From Alphaproteobacteria bacterium (lineage in GTDB: Bacteria; Pseudomonadota; Alphaproteobacteria; Micavibrionales; Micavibrionaceae): a stretch of 21,536 nt of DNA. Under the pieces are notes generated by a model. That model saw only the letters and a list, made by a program, of their open reading frames with translations. It had not been told where the DNA came from and ran no database searches. Shown here piece after piece: positions 1 through 8,431 of this stretch. The stretch is from the NCBI GenBank assembly GCA_002701555.1, contig NZVS01000042.1, forward strand, positions 1 through 21,536, in the 5' to 3' direction. A program made the translations under genes and the position numbers. Position 1 is the first letter of the stretch. Every line of letters begins with the position of its first letter.

Positions 1-17
1 TAAAATATCTATAAAAC

Positions 18-46
18 TTGCAATCAGGCTCTTTGGAAGCTATTAT
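18..46 (+). promoter_or_regulatory. Candidate sigma70-type promoter for the small gene at 78
   Basis: TTGCAA at 18-23 and TATTAT at 41-46 are separated by exactly 17 nt. Transcription would begin near 53, giving a leader of about 25 nt that contains the ribosome-binding site AAAGGGAG. This is read by eye from an AT-rich region, where chance matches are common. Confidence 0.4.
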
Positions 47-77
47 TTTGTCATAAAAATAATAAAGGGAGTTTTCA

Positions 78-260
78 ATGGCTTACATCAGGTATATATC
101 AAATCTATTACTCAGAGAACACATGAGGCAAGCTGCACAAGATATTAGGAAAGATAAGTCTGAACTTACCTCTTCCGGTAAAAAATCAGCTATGATCATG
201 AGTGCAGGCAGACAGAAATCAGGACTAGCATCTAAGCCATCTGCCCTAGCTGTTCAGTAA
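78..260 (+). CDS. Small basic protein of unknown function, 60 aa
   Basis: I do not recognise this protein. The frame opens with ATG, 6 nt after a good ribosome-binding site (AAAGGGAG at 64-71), and a promoter-like pair lies further upstream. The product is hydrophilic and rich in Lys, Arg and Ser. Its N-terminal third (MAYIRYISNLLLREHMRQAA) could form an amphipathic helix. There is no signal peptide and no cysteine. Its last 29 nt overlap the 3' end of the convergent glycyl-tRNA synthetase gene. Such an overlap is tolerable for a real gene but could also mean that a random frame happens to run into glyQS. The start signals are the main support. Confidence 0.45.
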   Translation: MAYIRYISNLLLREHMRQAAQDIRKDKSELTSSGKKSAMIMSAGRQKSGLASKPSALAVQ

Positions 261-1782
261 GATATTCTTTGACTTTATCAATACTTATGCGCTCCTGCTC
301 CATCGTGTTGCGGTGACGAATTGTTACGGTTTGGTCCTGTAACGTATCGCTGTCAATGGTAATGCAGAATGGTGTACCTATTTCATCCTGCCGTGCATAT
401 CTTTTTCCAATATTTTGTTTGATATCCAGATCAACGGCCATGTCTTCACGCAGATCCATGTAGAGCTTTGTGGCAAGCTCGGGCATACCGTCTTTTGCAA
501 CTAGCGGAAGGATAGCAGCCTTCTTTGGAGCCACTGACGGTTTAAAGTTCAAATACATGCCTGATGGACGATCAGGGTCAACTGTATAGGCCTCGCACAA
601 AACTGTTAGAACAGCTCTTGTAAGGCCTGAAGCAGGTTCAATCACATGTGGTATATACCTGTTTTGGTTATCGTCCGGATCAATATACTGCATTTTTGTA
701 CCCGAATGTTCCTGATGCTGTGTTAAATCATAATCGCAGCGGTGAGCAATGCCCTCAAGCTCTCCAAAACCTGGGTAAGTAAATGGGAACTGGTATTCTA
801 TATCCAATGTTCCTTCACCTTCTTTGGCGTAATGCGAAAGTTCGTCACGATCATGTTCGCGCAAAATCATTGATTCTGACTTGATACCAATAGATTCCCA
901 CCAGCGTTTACGCTCGGCAATCCAGAATTCACGCCATTGCTTCGCATCATCAGGGTGGCAAAACCACTCCATTTCCATTTGTTCAAATTCGCGCGAACGG
1001 AAAACAAAGTTACGAGGGTTAACCTCGTTACGATAAGCCTTACCAATTTGGGCAATCCCAAAAGGAATGCGAACGCGGCTACTGTCCAAAACATTTTTAT
1101 AGTTCAGGAAAATGCCCTGCGCTGTTTCAGGCCTAAGATATGCTTTGCTGTCCTCACTTTGTGTCGCGCCGACATAGGTCTCGAACATGAGGTTGAATTC
1201 CTTGGGTTCGGTCAACGTTCCGGGCTCGGAGGCATCGGGGCCTATAATTTTATCATAGTCAGATGTATTAACCTCAGGAAGGGGGGTAGCTTCAAAAGCA
1301 CCAATTGATTTCCCTTTACCGAATTTTTTAAGGCGTTTTTCAGATATGCCCTCGTCATCATCCTGTGGAACCGCAAGCCAGTGACCTTCGCCGTCTTTTG
1401 GCTGTAAAATATTTATATGATCTGCGCGGTAACGGCGTTTCGTCTGACGGCAATCAACCATAGGATCTGAAAATCCTCCAACGTGCCCTGATGCAACCCA
1501 GGTTTTTGGATTTTGTATTATAGAACTGTCAAGGCCTACAATTTGTAACGGTTCGCCATCTGGGCCTATTGGTGGTGTCGTAACCATGGCTTTCCACCAT
1601 AAATCACGAATATTATTCTTAAGCTCCACACCTAAAGGGCCATAATCCCAGAAGCCATTCAATCCGCCATATATTTCCGAGGCTTGGAAGATAAATCCTC
1701 GTCGCTTACAAAGTGCAACAATATCTTTCATGTCCACAGTAGGAGTGTCATCTGTATTTTTGGCAGGGGAAGCTTGTGTCAT
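232..1782 (-). CDS. glyQS: Glycyl-tRNA synthetase, single-chain (alpha2) type
   Basis: This class II aminoacyl-tRNA synthetase charges tRNA-Gly with glycine in the cytoplasm. The N-terminal signature GFIFQASEIYGGLNGFWDYG is at about residues 29-48. RPETAQGIF is at about 217-225, the motif 2 region FGIAQIGKAYRNE at about 241-253, and the motif 3 region EPASGLTRAVLTVL at about 382-395. An HGTP-type anticodon-binding domain fills the last ~95 residues. The total of 516 aa fits the dimeric, archaeal/eukaryotic-like form rather than the GlyQ plus GlyS tetramer. The frame extends to a TTG at 1809, but that has no ribosome-binding site. ATG at 1782 has AAGGAA 12 nt upstream and lies downstream of a plausible promoter, so I prefer it. 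Most Proteobacteria use the tetrameric enzyme, so this form is notable. Confidence 0.95.
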   Translation of the reverse strand: MTQASPAKNTDDTPTVDMKDIVALCKRRGFIFQASEIYGGLNGFWDYGPLGVELKNNIRDLWWKAMVTTPPIGPDGEPLQIVGLDSSIIQNPKTWVASGHVGGFSDPMVDCRQTKRRYRADHINILQPKDGEGHWLAVPQDDDEGISEKRLKKFGKGKSIGAFEATPLPEVNTSDYDKIIGPDASEPGTLTEPKEFNLMFETYVGATQSEDSKAYLRPETAQGIFLNYKNVLDSSRVRIPFGIAQIGKAYRNEVNPRNFVFRSREFEQMEMEWFCHPDDAKQWREFWIAERKRWWESIGIKSESMILREHDRDELSHYAKEGEGTLDIEYQFPFTYPGFGELEGIAHRCDYDLTQHQEHSGTKMQYIDPDDNQNRYIPHVIEPASGLTRAVLTVLCEAYTVDPDRPSGMYLNFKPSVAPKKAAILPLVAKDGMPELATKLYMDLREDMAVDLDIKQNIGKRYARQDEIGTPFCITIDSDTLQDQTVTIRHRNTMEQERISIDKVKEYLTEQLGQMA

Positions 1783-1823
1783 AATCTTGTTCAGTTCCTT
1801 AAATTGCAAATGTTTCGCATTAA

Positions 1824-1852
1824 GATATAACGTGAAAAGCTTTTTGTGAAAA
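1824..1852 (-). promoter_or_regulatory. Candidate promoter for glyQS
   Basis: On the minus strand, TTTTCA (1847-1852) and TATATC (1824-1829) are 17 nt apart. Transcription would begin near 1817, only about 8 nt before the TTG at 1809 but about 35 nt before the ATG at 1782, which favours the ATG. The -35 box lies in a TTTTCAC direct repeat (the second copy is in the spacer). Both boxes match consensus only partly. Confidence 0.35.
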
Positions 1853-1915
1853 CCCTTGGAGTAGTGTTAAATCATTTAATTCTTAGTTCTTACAGGGAAA
1901 ATGCCTTAAAGTAAC

Positions 1916-1924
1916 TGCTATACG
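1916..1924 (+). promoter_or_regulatory. Candidate extended -10 promoter element for the GNAT gene
   Basis: TGCTATACG is an extended -10 (TGn followed by TATACG) with no convincing -35 box. A start near 1931 would leave a leader of about 18 nt. Nearly the same nonamer precedes the genes at 14091 and 17587. A second possible -10, TATACA at 1926-1931, competes with it. Confidence 0.3.
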
Positions 1925-1948
1925 ATATACATATGACCTAAAAACATT

Positions 1949-2470
1949 ATGACGAACAAAAAAACATTCCAGATAAGAAAAGGATCAGCACGTGACACAC
2001 AATTGCTGAATGATATTTGCTATTCATGCGGGGAAGCTGCCTATGAAGATGATGTGGTGAAAAATATAAAATGTGCAGGAGAAGGCAATCGGGTCATTTT
2101 TATAATTGAAGAAAATGGTTTAGGTGTGGGGTATTGCATCTTTAACTGCCAGCCACGCTACGCCTTATTTAAGAAACTTGATATTCCTGCAATTCAGGAT
2201 CTAAAGATTATCCCTGAATTCCGGCGAAGTGGACTTGCAACTATGTTGATACATTATTGTGAAAACTACGCCCATGAACGCGGTTATAATGATATAGGTA
2301 TCAGCGTGGCCCTTCATTCCGGGTTTGGCCCTGCACAAAGATTATACGTGAAATTAGGCTATGTTCCAGACGGCGCGGGGGTTACTTATAACAGGAAATT
2401 AATATCCCCAATGGAAATGCGCCCGATTGATGATGATCTTTGTCTTATGTTGGTAAAGCCTTTAAGCTAA
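1949..2470 (+). CDS. GNAT family N-acetyltransferase, 173 aa
   Basis: This is a single-domain GNAT enzyme expected to transfer an acetyl group from acetyl-CoA to an amine. The substrate cannot be told from sequence. The core beta4-alpha3 signature is clear: LKIIPEFRRSGLATMLIHYC, where RRSGLA is the pyrophosphate-binding loop (R/QxxGxG/A class). It is followed by the typical FGPAQRLYVKLGYVPDG segment (alpha4/beta6) and the DDDLCLMLVKPL tail shared by many small-molecule GNATs. No ribosome-binding site is visible before the ATG. The gene ends 44 nt before the preferred ppdK start on the same strand, so the two are probably co-transcribed. A role in protein or antibiotic acetylation is possible but not indicated. 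Confidence 0.85.
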   Translation: MTNKKTFQIRKGSARDTQLLNDICYSCGEAAYEDDVVKNIKCAGEGNRVIFIIEENGLGVGYCIFNCQPRYALFKKLDIPAIQDLKIIPEFRRSGLATMLIHYCENYAHERGYNDIGISVALHSGFGPAQRLYVKLGYVPDGAGVTYNRKLISPMEMRPIDDDLCLMLVKPLS

Positions 2471-2514
2471 ATTCTGGAATTGCTTCACCAATCAAACGCA
2501 CGGGAAAGTTAAAC

Positions 2515-5190
2515 ATGACGACAAAATGGGTTTATTCTTTTGGACGGGAAACAGATGGAAATTCAACTCAGAAAAACCTTTTAGGGGGCAAGGGTGCAAA
2601 CCTTGCAGAAATGTCTTCCCTTAATTTACCTGTGCCTCCGGGTTTCACAATATCTACTGAAGTTTGTACATATTTCTATGATAATGAAAAAAACTATCCT
2701 CCAGAATTAAAGCAGCAAGTAGAAAAAGCCCTCTCTGCTATTGAAGCTGAAACCGACATGAAGTTTGGGGACAACCAAAACCCTCTTCTCGTTTCGGTAA
2801 GGTCAGGCGCGAGAGTGTCCATGCCGGGTATGATGGATACTGTATTAAATCTTGGTCTCAATGATGAAACTGTTGAGGGGCTTGCAAAAGCATCTGGGGA
2901 TGAACGCTTTGCCTGGGATTCATACCGACGCTTTATTCAGATGTATTCCAATGTAGTACTGGGTTTATCCCATCATGATTTTGAAGAAATTCTGGAAAAC
3001 GCAAAGCAGGATTTCGGCTTTGAGGAAGATACTCAGATTAGTGCCGCACAATGGAGAGATATAGTCTCAGATTATAAGGAATTTGTAGAAACTGATCTTG
3101 GCCACGCTTTCCCTCAAGACCCTCAGGAACAATTATGGGGTGCAATTGGCGCTGTCTTTAAGTCATGGCAAACGCAGCGCGCGGTAACATACAGACGTAT
3201 TCACACGATACCTGAAAGCTGGGGCACTGCTGTTAACGTACAAGCTATGGTTTTTGGCAATATGGGGGCAGATTGCGCTACAGGAGTGGCTTTTACACGA
3301 GACCCATCTACGGGGGAAAACTATTTTTACGGAGAGTATTTGGTTAACGCCCAAGGTGAGGACGTTGTGGCTGGTATAAGAACACCACAATCTTTGACAA
3401 AAAAAGCGCGTGAAAAAGAAGGTAGTGACCTGCCAAGCATGGAAGAAACCATGCCAGATGTTTTTAAACAGTTGGATGATGTACGCCTTAAGCTTGAAAA
3501 GCATTATAAGGATATGCAGGATATCGAGTTTACTGTTCAAAGTGGAAAATTATATATGTTGCAAACCCGCACTGGTAAAAGAACCGCTGCGGCTGCCTTG
3601 AAAATTGCTGTTGATATGGCAGACGAAAAATTGATTACGCGTGAAGAGGCTATTTTAAGGCTTGAAGCGGGTGCACTTGACCAGCTCCTCCACCCTACAC
3701 TTGATCCGGCGGCTTATCGCGAGGTATTAGGGCGCGGTCTTCCGGCCTCACCGGGTGCAGCTTCCGGTAAAATCTATTTTACGGCAGACGAGGCCGAGAA
3801 AAGGGCTAAGGCTGGAGAAGATGTTATTCTTGTTCGTGTAGAGACATCACCGGAGGATATTCACGGTATGCATGCCGCCAATGGAATATTGACGACAAGA
3901 GGTGGTATGACTTCTCACGCAGCTGTTGTTGCGCGAGGCATGGGGCGACCTTGTGTTGCGGGTGCTGGAAGTGTCCGCATTGATGTTAAGGAAAAAACAC
4001 TTTCTGCTGCGGGGATCGAAATGCATGAAGGTGAAACCTTAACCATTGATGGAACAACCGGCGAGATAATGAAAGGTGAAGTAGCAACCTTGCAACCCAA
4101 GCTATCAGGTGATTTTGCAACAATCATGGAATGGGCCGACAGTAAAAGGCGAATGAATATACGAACGAACGCTGAAACTGGTGAAGATGCAAAGACAGCA
4201 ATAAAATTTGGGGCAGAAGGTATAGGGTTGTGCCGAACCGAGCACATGTTTTTTGAACCGTCGCGGATACAAAAAGTTCGCGAAATGATTTTTGCCGAAA
4301 CAACAGAAAAGCGTGAAGAGGCCCTCAAGCATCTTTTGCCTGAACAAAGGAAAGATTTTCAGGAAATATTCATGGTTATGAAGGGGTTGCCTGTAACCAT
4401 TCGATTGTTGGATCCTCCGTTACATGAGTTTCTTCCGCAAGAAGATGCAGATGTTAAAAACTTTGCTGTGACAGCATCTATTAGCAAAGAAAATGTCAAA
4501 AGGCGTTTAGCAGAACTTCATGAAACCAACCCGATGTTGGGGCATAGGGGATGTCGTCTTGGTATCACATATCCGGAAATTTATGCAATGCAGGCCCGCG
4601 CAATAATTGAGGCTGCACTGGCAGAAAAGGCTAAGCCAGAAATCATGATACCGCTAGTTGCATTTTCGCCTGAGCTCAAAGCTATGAAAAAGCTTATTAT
4701 AGAAACTGTTGAAAAAGTTTTTAGTGAGAAGAAAGAACGAGTTGATTATTTAGTTGGCACTATGATTGAGCTACCACGCGCTGCTTTAACTGCCGATGAG
4801 CTTGCTGAAGATGCGGAGTTTTTCAGCTTTGGAACAAATGATCTTACGCAAACGACTATGGGCTTGTCTCGCGATGATGCAGGAGCTTTTCTTCCAAATT
4901 ATGCTGAGCGTGGAATAGTCGAAAAGGATCCTTTTGTGTCCATTGACGAAAGTGGTGTAGGTCAGCTGGTTGAAATTGCTGTTGAAAAAGGTCGAAAATC
5001 CCGTCCCGACATTAAATTGGGAATTTGTGGAGAACATGGAGGGGATCCATCCTCAATTTCTTTTTGTGAGAAGGTCGGGCTTGATTATGTTTCATGTTCT
5101 CCCTACCGCGTACCGATTGCAAGATTGGCTGCAGCGCAAGCAAGAATTAGAATGGATAAAGAAAGGCAGGAAACAAAAAAAGCAGCCTAA
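2515..5190 (+). CDS. ppdK: Pyruvate, phosphate dikinase
   Basis: This enzyme interconverts ATP, pyruvate and phosphate with AMP, PEP and pyrophosphate, in the cytoplasm. The order of domains is canonical. An N-terminal ATP-grasp nucleotide-binding region begins with NLLGGKGANLAEM. The swivelling phosphohistidine domain has GGMTSHAAVVARGMGRPCVAG at about 463-483, with catalytic His468. The C-terminal PEP/pyruvate TIM barrel includes GHRGCRLG and LGICGEHGGDPSS, with catalytic Cys838. The length of 891 aa matches the family. The open frame reaches back to a TTG at 2440 inside the GNAT gene, but ATG at 2515 has GGGAAAG upstream and begins the conserved WVYSFG segment, so it is the better start. 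PPDK implies a reversible or pyrophosphate-linked pyruvate/PEP node. Eight T residues follow the stop, without a convincing hairpin. Confidence 0.97.
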   Translation: MTTKWVYSFGRETDGNSTQKNLLGGKGANLAEMSSLNLPVPPGFTISTEVCTYFYDNEKNYPPELKQQVEKALSAIEAETDMKFGDNQNPLLVSVRSGARVSMPGMMDTVLNLGLNDETVEGLAKASGDERFAWDSYRRFIQMYSNVVLGLSHHDFEEILENAKQDFGFEEDTQISAAQWRDIVSDYKEFVETDLGHAFPQDPQEQLWGAIGAVFKSWQTQRAVTYRRIHTIPESWGTAVNVQAMVFGNMGADCATGVAFTRDPSTGENYFYGEYLVNAQGEDVVAGIRTPQSLTKKAREKEGSDLPSMEETMPDVFKQLDDVRLKLEKHYKDMQDIEFTVQSGKLYMLQTRTGKRTAAAALKIAVDMADEKLITREEAILRLEAGALDQLLHPTLDPAAYREVLGRGLPASPGAASGKIYFTADEAEKRAKAGEDVILVRVETSPEDIHGMHAANGILTTRGGMTSHAAVVARGMGRPCVAGAGSVRIDVKEKTLSAAGIEMHEGETLTIDGTTGEIMKGEVATLQPKLSGDFATIMEWADSKRRMNIRTNAETGEDAKTAIKFGAEGIGLCRTEHMFFEPSRIQKVREMIFAETTEKREEALKHLLPEQRKDFQEIFMVMKGLPVTIRLLDPPLHEFLPQEDADVKNFAVTASISKENVKRRLAELHETNPMLGHRGCRLGITYPEIYAMQARAIIEAALAEKAKPEIMIPLVAFSPELKAMKKLIIETVEKVFSEKKERVDYLVGTMIELPRAALTADELAEDAEFFSFGTNDLTQTTMGLSRDDAGAFLPNYAERGIVEKDPFVSIDESGVGQLVEIAVEKGRKSRPDIKLGICGEHGGDPSSISFCEKVGLDYVSCSPYRVPIARLAAAQARIRMDKERQETKKAA

Positions 5191-5264
5191 GGCCTCGTTT
5201 TTTTTGATTAATATTCTATATCCATCCTTTCAAGATAAAATTACTAAAAAGGTTTTAAGCAATT

Positions 5265-5945
5265 ATGACGACAGTTCTTATTACAGGCGCCAACAGAGGT
5301 ATTGGACTACAGCTCACAAAGCATTATGCAAGTGAGGAGTTTAAGGTTTATGCGCTTTGCCGGACGCCATCTGAGGCGGATGATCTAAAGGCTGTAGAAG
5401 GCGATGTTCACATGCATCAGTTAGATGTAACAGACCCGGACTCAATAAAACGCCTGAAAGATGAAATAGGGAATGAGCCGATTGATATTTTTATAAATAA
5501 TGGCGGAATTTATGGCGGTCATAATCAAGAATTGGGAGCCATGAATTATTCTGATTGGGAAAAAACCTTTGCAACTAACACAATTGGACCTGTTCGCATG
5601 GCTGAAGCTTTTTATCCGAATTTAAAAGCAGCAAAAGAGGCGAAACTGATAACGATATCGTCCTTAATGGGTTCAATCGAAGACGCCAGCCGTGGTAATA
5701 TATTTTACCGAACTTCAAAAACGGCTGTTAATATGGCGATGCATTGTATTGCCAGTGATGCCAAAGAAGATAATATTACCTGCATTGTTATGCACCCCGG
5801 CTGGGTCCAGACAGATATGGGGGGTGAAAATGCAGCAATTACTGTTGAGGAAAGTGTAGACGGAATTGTTCATGTAATATCAGGTATCAGCACGTATGAC
5901 AGCGGAAAATTTCTAAACTTCAGGGGTGAAGAAATTCCCTGGTAA
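5265..5945 (+). CDS. Short-chain dehydrogenase/reductase, C-factor/sniffer-like
   Basis: This is a classical-size (226 aa) SDR oxidoreductase predicted to bind NAD(P)H in a Rossmann fold. TGANRGIG at 7-14 is the dinucleotide-binding loop. LDVTDPDS at 53-60 holds the adenine-contacting Asp, and NNGG at 78-81 replaces the usual NNAG. Ser132/133 with YRTSK (Tyr148, Lys152) form the catalytic triad. The overall pattern recalls the CsgA/C-factor and carbonyl-reductase-like group, whose substrates vary; the substrate here is unknown. The ATG has only a distant AAAGG (about 12 nt). It follows ppdK by 74 nt and may be read with it. Its 3' end overlaps the convergent HAD gene by 26 nt. Confidence 0.88.
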   Translation: MTTVLITGANRGIGLQLTKHYASEEFKVYALCRTPSEADDLKAVEGDVHMHQLDVTDPDSIKRLKDEIGNEPIDIFINNGGIYGGHNQELGAMNYSDWEKTFATNTIGPVRMAEAFYPNLKAAKEAKLITISSLMGSIEDASRGNIFYRTSKTAVNMAMHCIASDAKEDNITCIVMHPGWVQTDMGGENAAITVEESVDGIVHVISGISTYDSGKFLNFRGEEIPW

Positions 5946-6594
5946 GTATAGCTTTAAACTCTTCTTCTTCGTATGCGACAAAGTCTGCGTGCGATGATGT
6001 AGATTGGTTTTCGTGTAATTTCCTATGCAGAGTTAGCATTCCGGCAGCATTTCCAGCATGAACACCTAGTGGGTCGTCTTCTATGACAAGGCAGTTTTTT
6101 GAGTCTATTGAAGTTTTCTTTATAGTCTCCATTTTTTTCAATGCAGTAAGATATGGTGTGGGATCAGGTTTTCGTCCGTCGTAATCTTCTTTGCAAAGAA
6201 TAAATTCAAAATATTCATCTAGTTTTTTAGCTTTAAGAGCAGCCATAACAGAACGCCTTCGGCCGTTTGAAACAACCGCTTGTGGTATTCCCCGATCTCT
6301 AAAATTTCGTAAAGCAAAATCAATGCCTGGCCTCAATTGTATCTCAGTGGCGTTTGCCGAATACCAATGATCTATTTTATCAAGGTAAACTTGCTTGTCT
6401 TCATTAAGTCCGATTTCATGACTCATCCATTCCCAGTTTTGCCCACCATTATTTTCGTAGACGCGGGTTTTGTAGATTTCATCCAAAACGATATCGTAAT
6501 CATTTTGAAGAATATTAAAGTGTTTGTTCCAGTGATGAAGCGCAGTGTTTACGAGTGTATTGTCACTGTCCCAAAATACATATTTGATATTCAT
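5920..6594 (-). CDS. HAD superfamily hydrolase (phosphatase/phosphomutase-like)
   Basis: This is a cytoplasmic HAD hydrolase of about 224 aa with all four motifs. Motif I is WDSDNTL, with nucleophile Asp9 and acid/base Asp11. Motif II is AVVSNGRRR, motif III includes Lys in GRKPDPTPYL, and motif IV is VIEDDPLGVHAGNAAGM. The KPDP and EDDPLGVHAG patterns point to the phosphoglycolate phosphatase/beta-phosphoglucomutase-like branch with a helical cap. The substrate is unknown. Upstream in-frame ATGs exist at 6615 and 6606, but ATG at 6594 has GGAGAG 4 nt upstream and directly precedes the first beta strand. It overlaps the end of ygfZ by 32 nt on the same strand, indicating co-transcription and possible translational coupling. 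Confidence 0.85.
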   Translation of the reverse strand: MNIKYVFWDSDNTLVNTALHHWNKHFNILQNDYDIVLDEIYKTRVYENNGGQNWEWMSHEIGLNEDKQVYLDKIDHWYSANATEIQLRPGIDFALRNFRDRGIPQAVVSNGRRRSVMAALKAKKLDEYFEFILCKEDYDGRKPDPTPYLTALKKMETIKKTSIDSKNCLVIEDDPLGVHAGNAAGMLTLHRKLHENQSTSSHADFVAYEEEEFKAILTREFLHP

Positions 6595-7357
6595 CAAACT
6601 CTCCATGAAAATCATCTTTCAATAAGGCAAGACCTTTAATACCCGAAGAAGAACGCATTTCACCAACTACCTTACCTTCAGCTGATTTTAGGTCAGTATG
6701 GGAAGGGGGGAGTGTATCGCCCTCGACTATCTTTAAATGTTTTTTACCCAAGCCTCTATGATGCATTCGGGCTGTTAACTCTTGTCCGACAAAACACCCT
6801 TTTGTGTAGGAAACGCCGTAATATTTTTCAATATTTAGTTCATCCATAGTCGATTTTTCTACAGCCGCATCGCGGGAGCCATCAATAATACCAAGCGCAA
6901 TACGCTTTTGGTCCCAAAATGAAAATTCTTCCTTGTGAGCATTCTCGGGGTGCATGTAAGAGCGCCATCCCAAATCTTTATGACGGGGATCAAAGTAACC
7001 TGGATCGGGCTTGGCATTGTAACATGCATATACGTGATTTGCAGGCTCTACAGAAATATTAACCTTTGCCCTTAACTTGTATTTTTGGAGACGTTCATAC
7101 AAATCCTGTGCACGTGCATGCCCTTCACAGTCAATAAGTAAAACGTCGGGGCCTTCCGTGATAAAAAAATCATGCAAAAACTTTCCTTGTGGTGTCAGAA
7201 GGCAGGCATAAATTACCGGTTGCTCTTTTAATAATGCGATATCATTAGTTATAAGGCGTTGCAAAAAAGCATGACGATCTTCACCTTCTATCTCTATAAT
7301 TCCACGAGCGGGAAGCTCTATATAGAAAGGTGTATTTATTGTATCTTGCGTTGTCAT
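6563..7357 (-). CDS. ygfZ: YgfZ/GcvT-fold iron-sulfur cluster assembly factor
   Basis: YgfZ-type proteins are folate-binding GcvT relatives that help assemble or repair certain [4Fe-4S] enzymes. The family signature is intact: KGCFVGQELTARMHHRG from Lys186, with the conserved Cys188. GRAVID-like early segments (FLQRLITNDI, LLTPQGKFLHDFFI) match the N-terminal folate-binding domain. The length of 264 aa is normal to slightly short for the family. No ribosome-binding site precedes the ATG. A TTCACT-17-TATTTT pair ends 7 nt before it, so the transcript may be leaderless. The downstream HAD gene overlaps its 3' end. It is divergent from the glycosyltransferase at 7411, with 53 nt between starts. 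Confidence 0.92.
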   Translation of the reverse strand: MTTQDTINTPFYIELPARGIIEIEGEDRHAFLQRLITNDIALLKEQPVIYACLLTPQGKFLHDFFITEGPDVLLIDCEGHARAQDLYERLQKYKLRAKVNISVEPANHVYACYNAKPDPGYFDPRHKDLGWRSYMHPENAHKEEFSFWDQKRIALGIIDGSRDAAVEKSTMDELNIEKYYGVSYTKGCFVGQELTARMHHRGLGKKHLKIVEGDTLPPSHTDLKSAEGKVVGEMRSSSGIKGLALLKDDFHGEFDEYQICILGQ

Positions 7358-7363
7358 TTAATT

Positions 7364-7392
7364 AAAATAGTCTTAAAACGTCTATAAGTGAA
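7364..7392 (-). promoter_or_regulatory. Candidate promoter for ygfZ, placed for a leaderless transcript
   Basis: On the minus strand, TTCACT (7387-7392) and TATTTT (7364-7369) are separated by 17 nt. The -10 ends 7 nt before the ygfZ ATG, so the predicted transcription start falls at or next to the A of the start codon. No ribosome-binding site exists here, which fits leaderless translation but could also mean the real promoter lies elsewhere. Confidence 0.3.
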
Positions 7393-7410
7393 ATAATTTA
7401 CAAAGTTTTT

Positions 7411-8370
7411 ATGCGCATTCTGTTTATTACATCAACACGTATTGGTGATGCCGTTCTTTCAACCGGATTACTTCGATGTATTAATGAAACCTACCCGGAT
7501 GCGGAGGTGACTATTGCATGCGGTGCTTTACCATCCAGTCTTTTTGAAGGATACCCAAACTTAAAAAAAATAATAATTTTGGAAAAACAAAAATACAATA
7601 AACATTGGTTTAAACTTTGGAAGAAAGTCATCCCTATAAAATGGGACATCGTTATAGATTTTCGTAATTCTATTGTATCCCGTACAGTGTTTTCTTCTAC
7701 TAAATATGTATATGGGCCTCAAATAGACTCAAACCTTCATAAGGTTGAACAAGCTGCACAGCTTATGGGCCTGGAAAACGCACCAGCCCCTAAGCTGTGG
7801 TTTACTGCTGAACAAATGATTATCGCTAAAGCTTTCATTCCCGGAGATGAGAAAGTATTGGCGGTCGGGCCAACAGCAAACTGGGTTGGGAAAACGTGGC
7901 CGGCAGAAAACTTTATACGAACTATAAAATGGCTTACAGGTATAGGTGGTTTTTTAGAAGGGGCAAAAGTAGCTGTTTTCGCAGCTCCCGGCGAAGAGGA
8001 GGGAGCATACAAAGTGTTACAATCCATCCCTGAGGAAAAGCAAATTGATGTTATTGCTAAAACCGATCCAGGAACGGCAGCGGCAATTATATCCTTGTGT
8101 AATTTTTTTATAGGTAATGATTCAGGGTTGATGCATTCAGCGGCAGCAGCAGGTGTCTCTACATTAGGTGTGTTCGGCCCCAGTTACCCTCATCTTTATG
8201 CACCATGGGGGCCTCATACATGCCATGTGCAGACTCCCCAAAGTTTTGATGAGCTCACTGATTATGATGGCTATTCACCGCAAACCTTGACCAAAACACT
8301 TATGGGGGGCTTAACCGTGGAGGCTGCGAAGAAAGCTATAACAGATAATAAAGTCAGGCTTTTTGATTGA
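7411..8370 (+). CDS. Family 9 glycosyltransferase (ADP-heptose:LPS heptosyltransferase-like)
   Basis: This is a GT-B glycosyltransferase of 319 aa, resembling heptosyltransferases that extend the lipopolysaccharide inner core at the cytoplasmic face of the inner membrane. The N-terminus STRIGDAVLSTGLLRCI matches the acceptor-side RIGD motif (Arg10, Asp13). GPTANWVGKTWPAENF at about 153-168 and FFIGNDSGLMHSAAAAGVST with FGPSYPHLYAPWG match the nucleotide-sugar-binding half. In heptosyltransferases the D(S/T)G..H segment contacts ADP-heptose. The exact donor and acceptor cannot be assigned, so no symbol is given. No clear ribosome-binding site precedes the ATG. TATAAG at 7383-7388 may be its -10. 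The SLOG-like gene follows 61 nt later on the same strand. Confidence 0.88.
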   Translation: MRILFITSTRIGDAVLSTGLLRCINETYPDAEVTIACGALPSSLFEGYPNLKKIIILEKQKYNKHWFKLWKKVIPIKWDIVIDFRNSIVSRTVFSSTKYVYGPQIDSNLHKVEQAAQLMGLENAPAPKLWFTAEQMIIAKAFIPGDEKVLAVGPTANWVGKTWPAENFIRTIKWLTGIGGFLEGAKVAVFAAPGEEEGAYKVLQSIPEEKQIDVIAKTDPGTAAAIISLCNFFIGNDSGLMHSAAAAGVSTLGVFGPSYPHLYAPWGPHTCHVQTPQSFDELTDYDGYSPQTLTKTLMGGLTVEAAKKAITDNKVRLFD

Positions 8371-8431
8371 CATATCTTTGTTGAAGGGATATTTGTGGAC
8401 ATAATAAAGATAATATGAAAGCAGGACCTTT

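Noticed and set aside
867..1308. Open frames on both strands inside glyQS
   Set aside because: They lie wholly within a well-conserved synthetase gene, show no recognisable motifs and have no good start signals.
3915..4347. Minus-strand open frames within ppdK
   Set aside because: They are opposite the catalytic phosphohistidine and barrel regions, and their products are low-complexity shadow translations.
5165..5210. Possible terminator after ppdK (AAGGCCT followed by a run of T)
   Set aside because: The T-run is good, but the only pairing before it is 3-4 bp, too weak to call a hairpin.
8371..8431. Inverted repeat ATATC...GATAT between the glycosyltransferase and SLOG-like genes
   Set aside because: The stem is only 5 bp of A/T-rich sequence with a long loop and no T-run, so it is likely chance.
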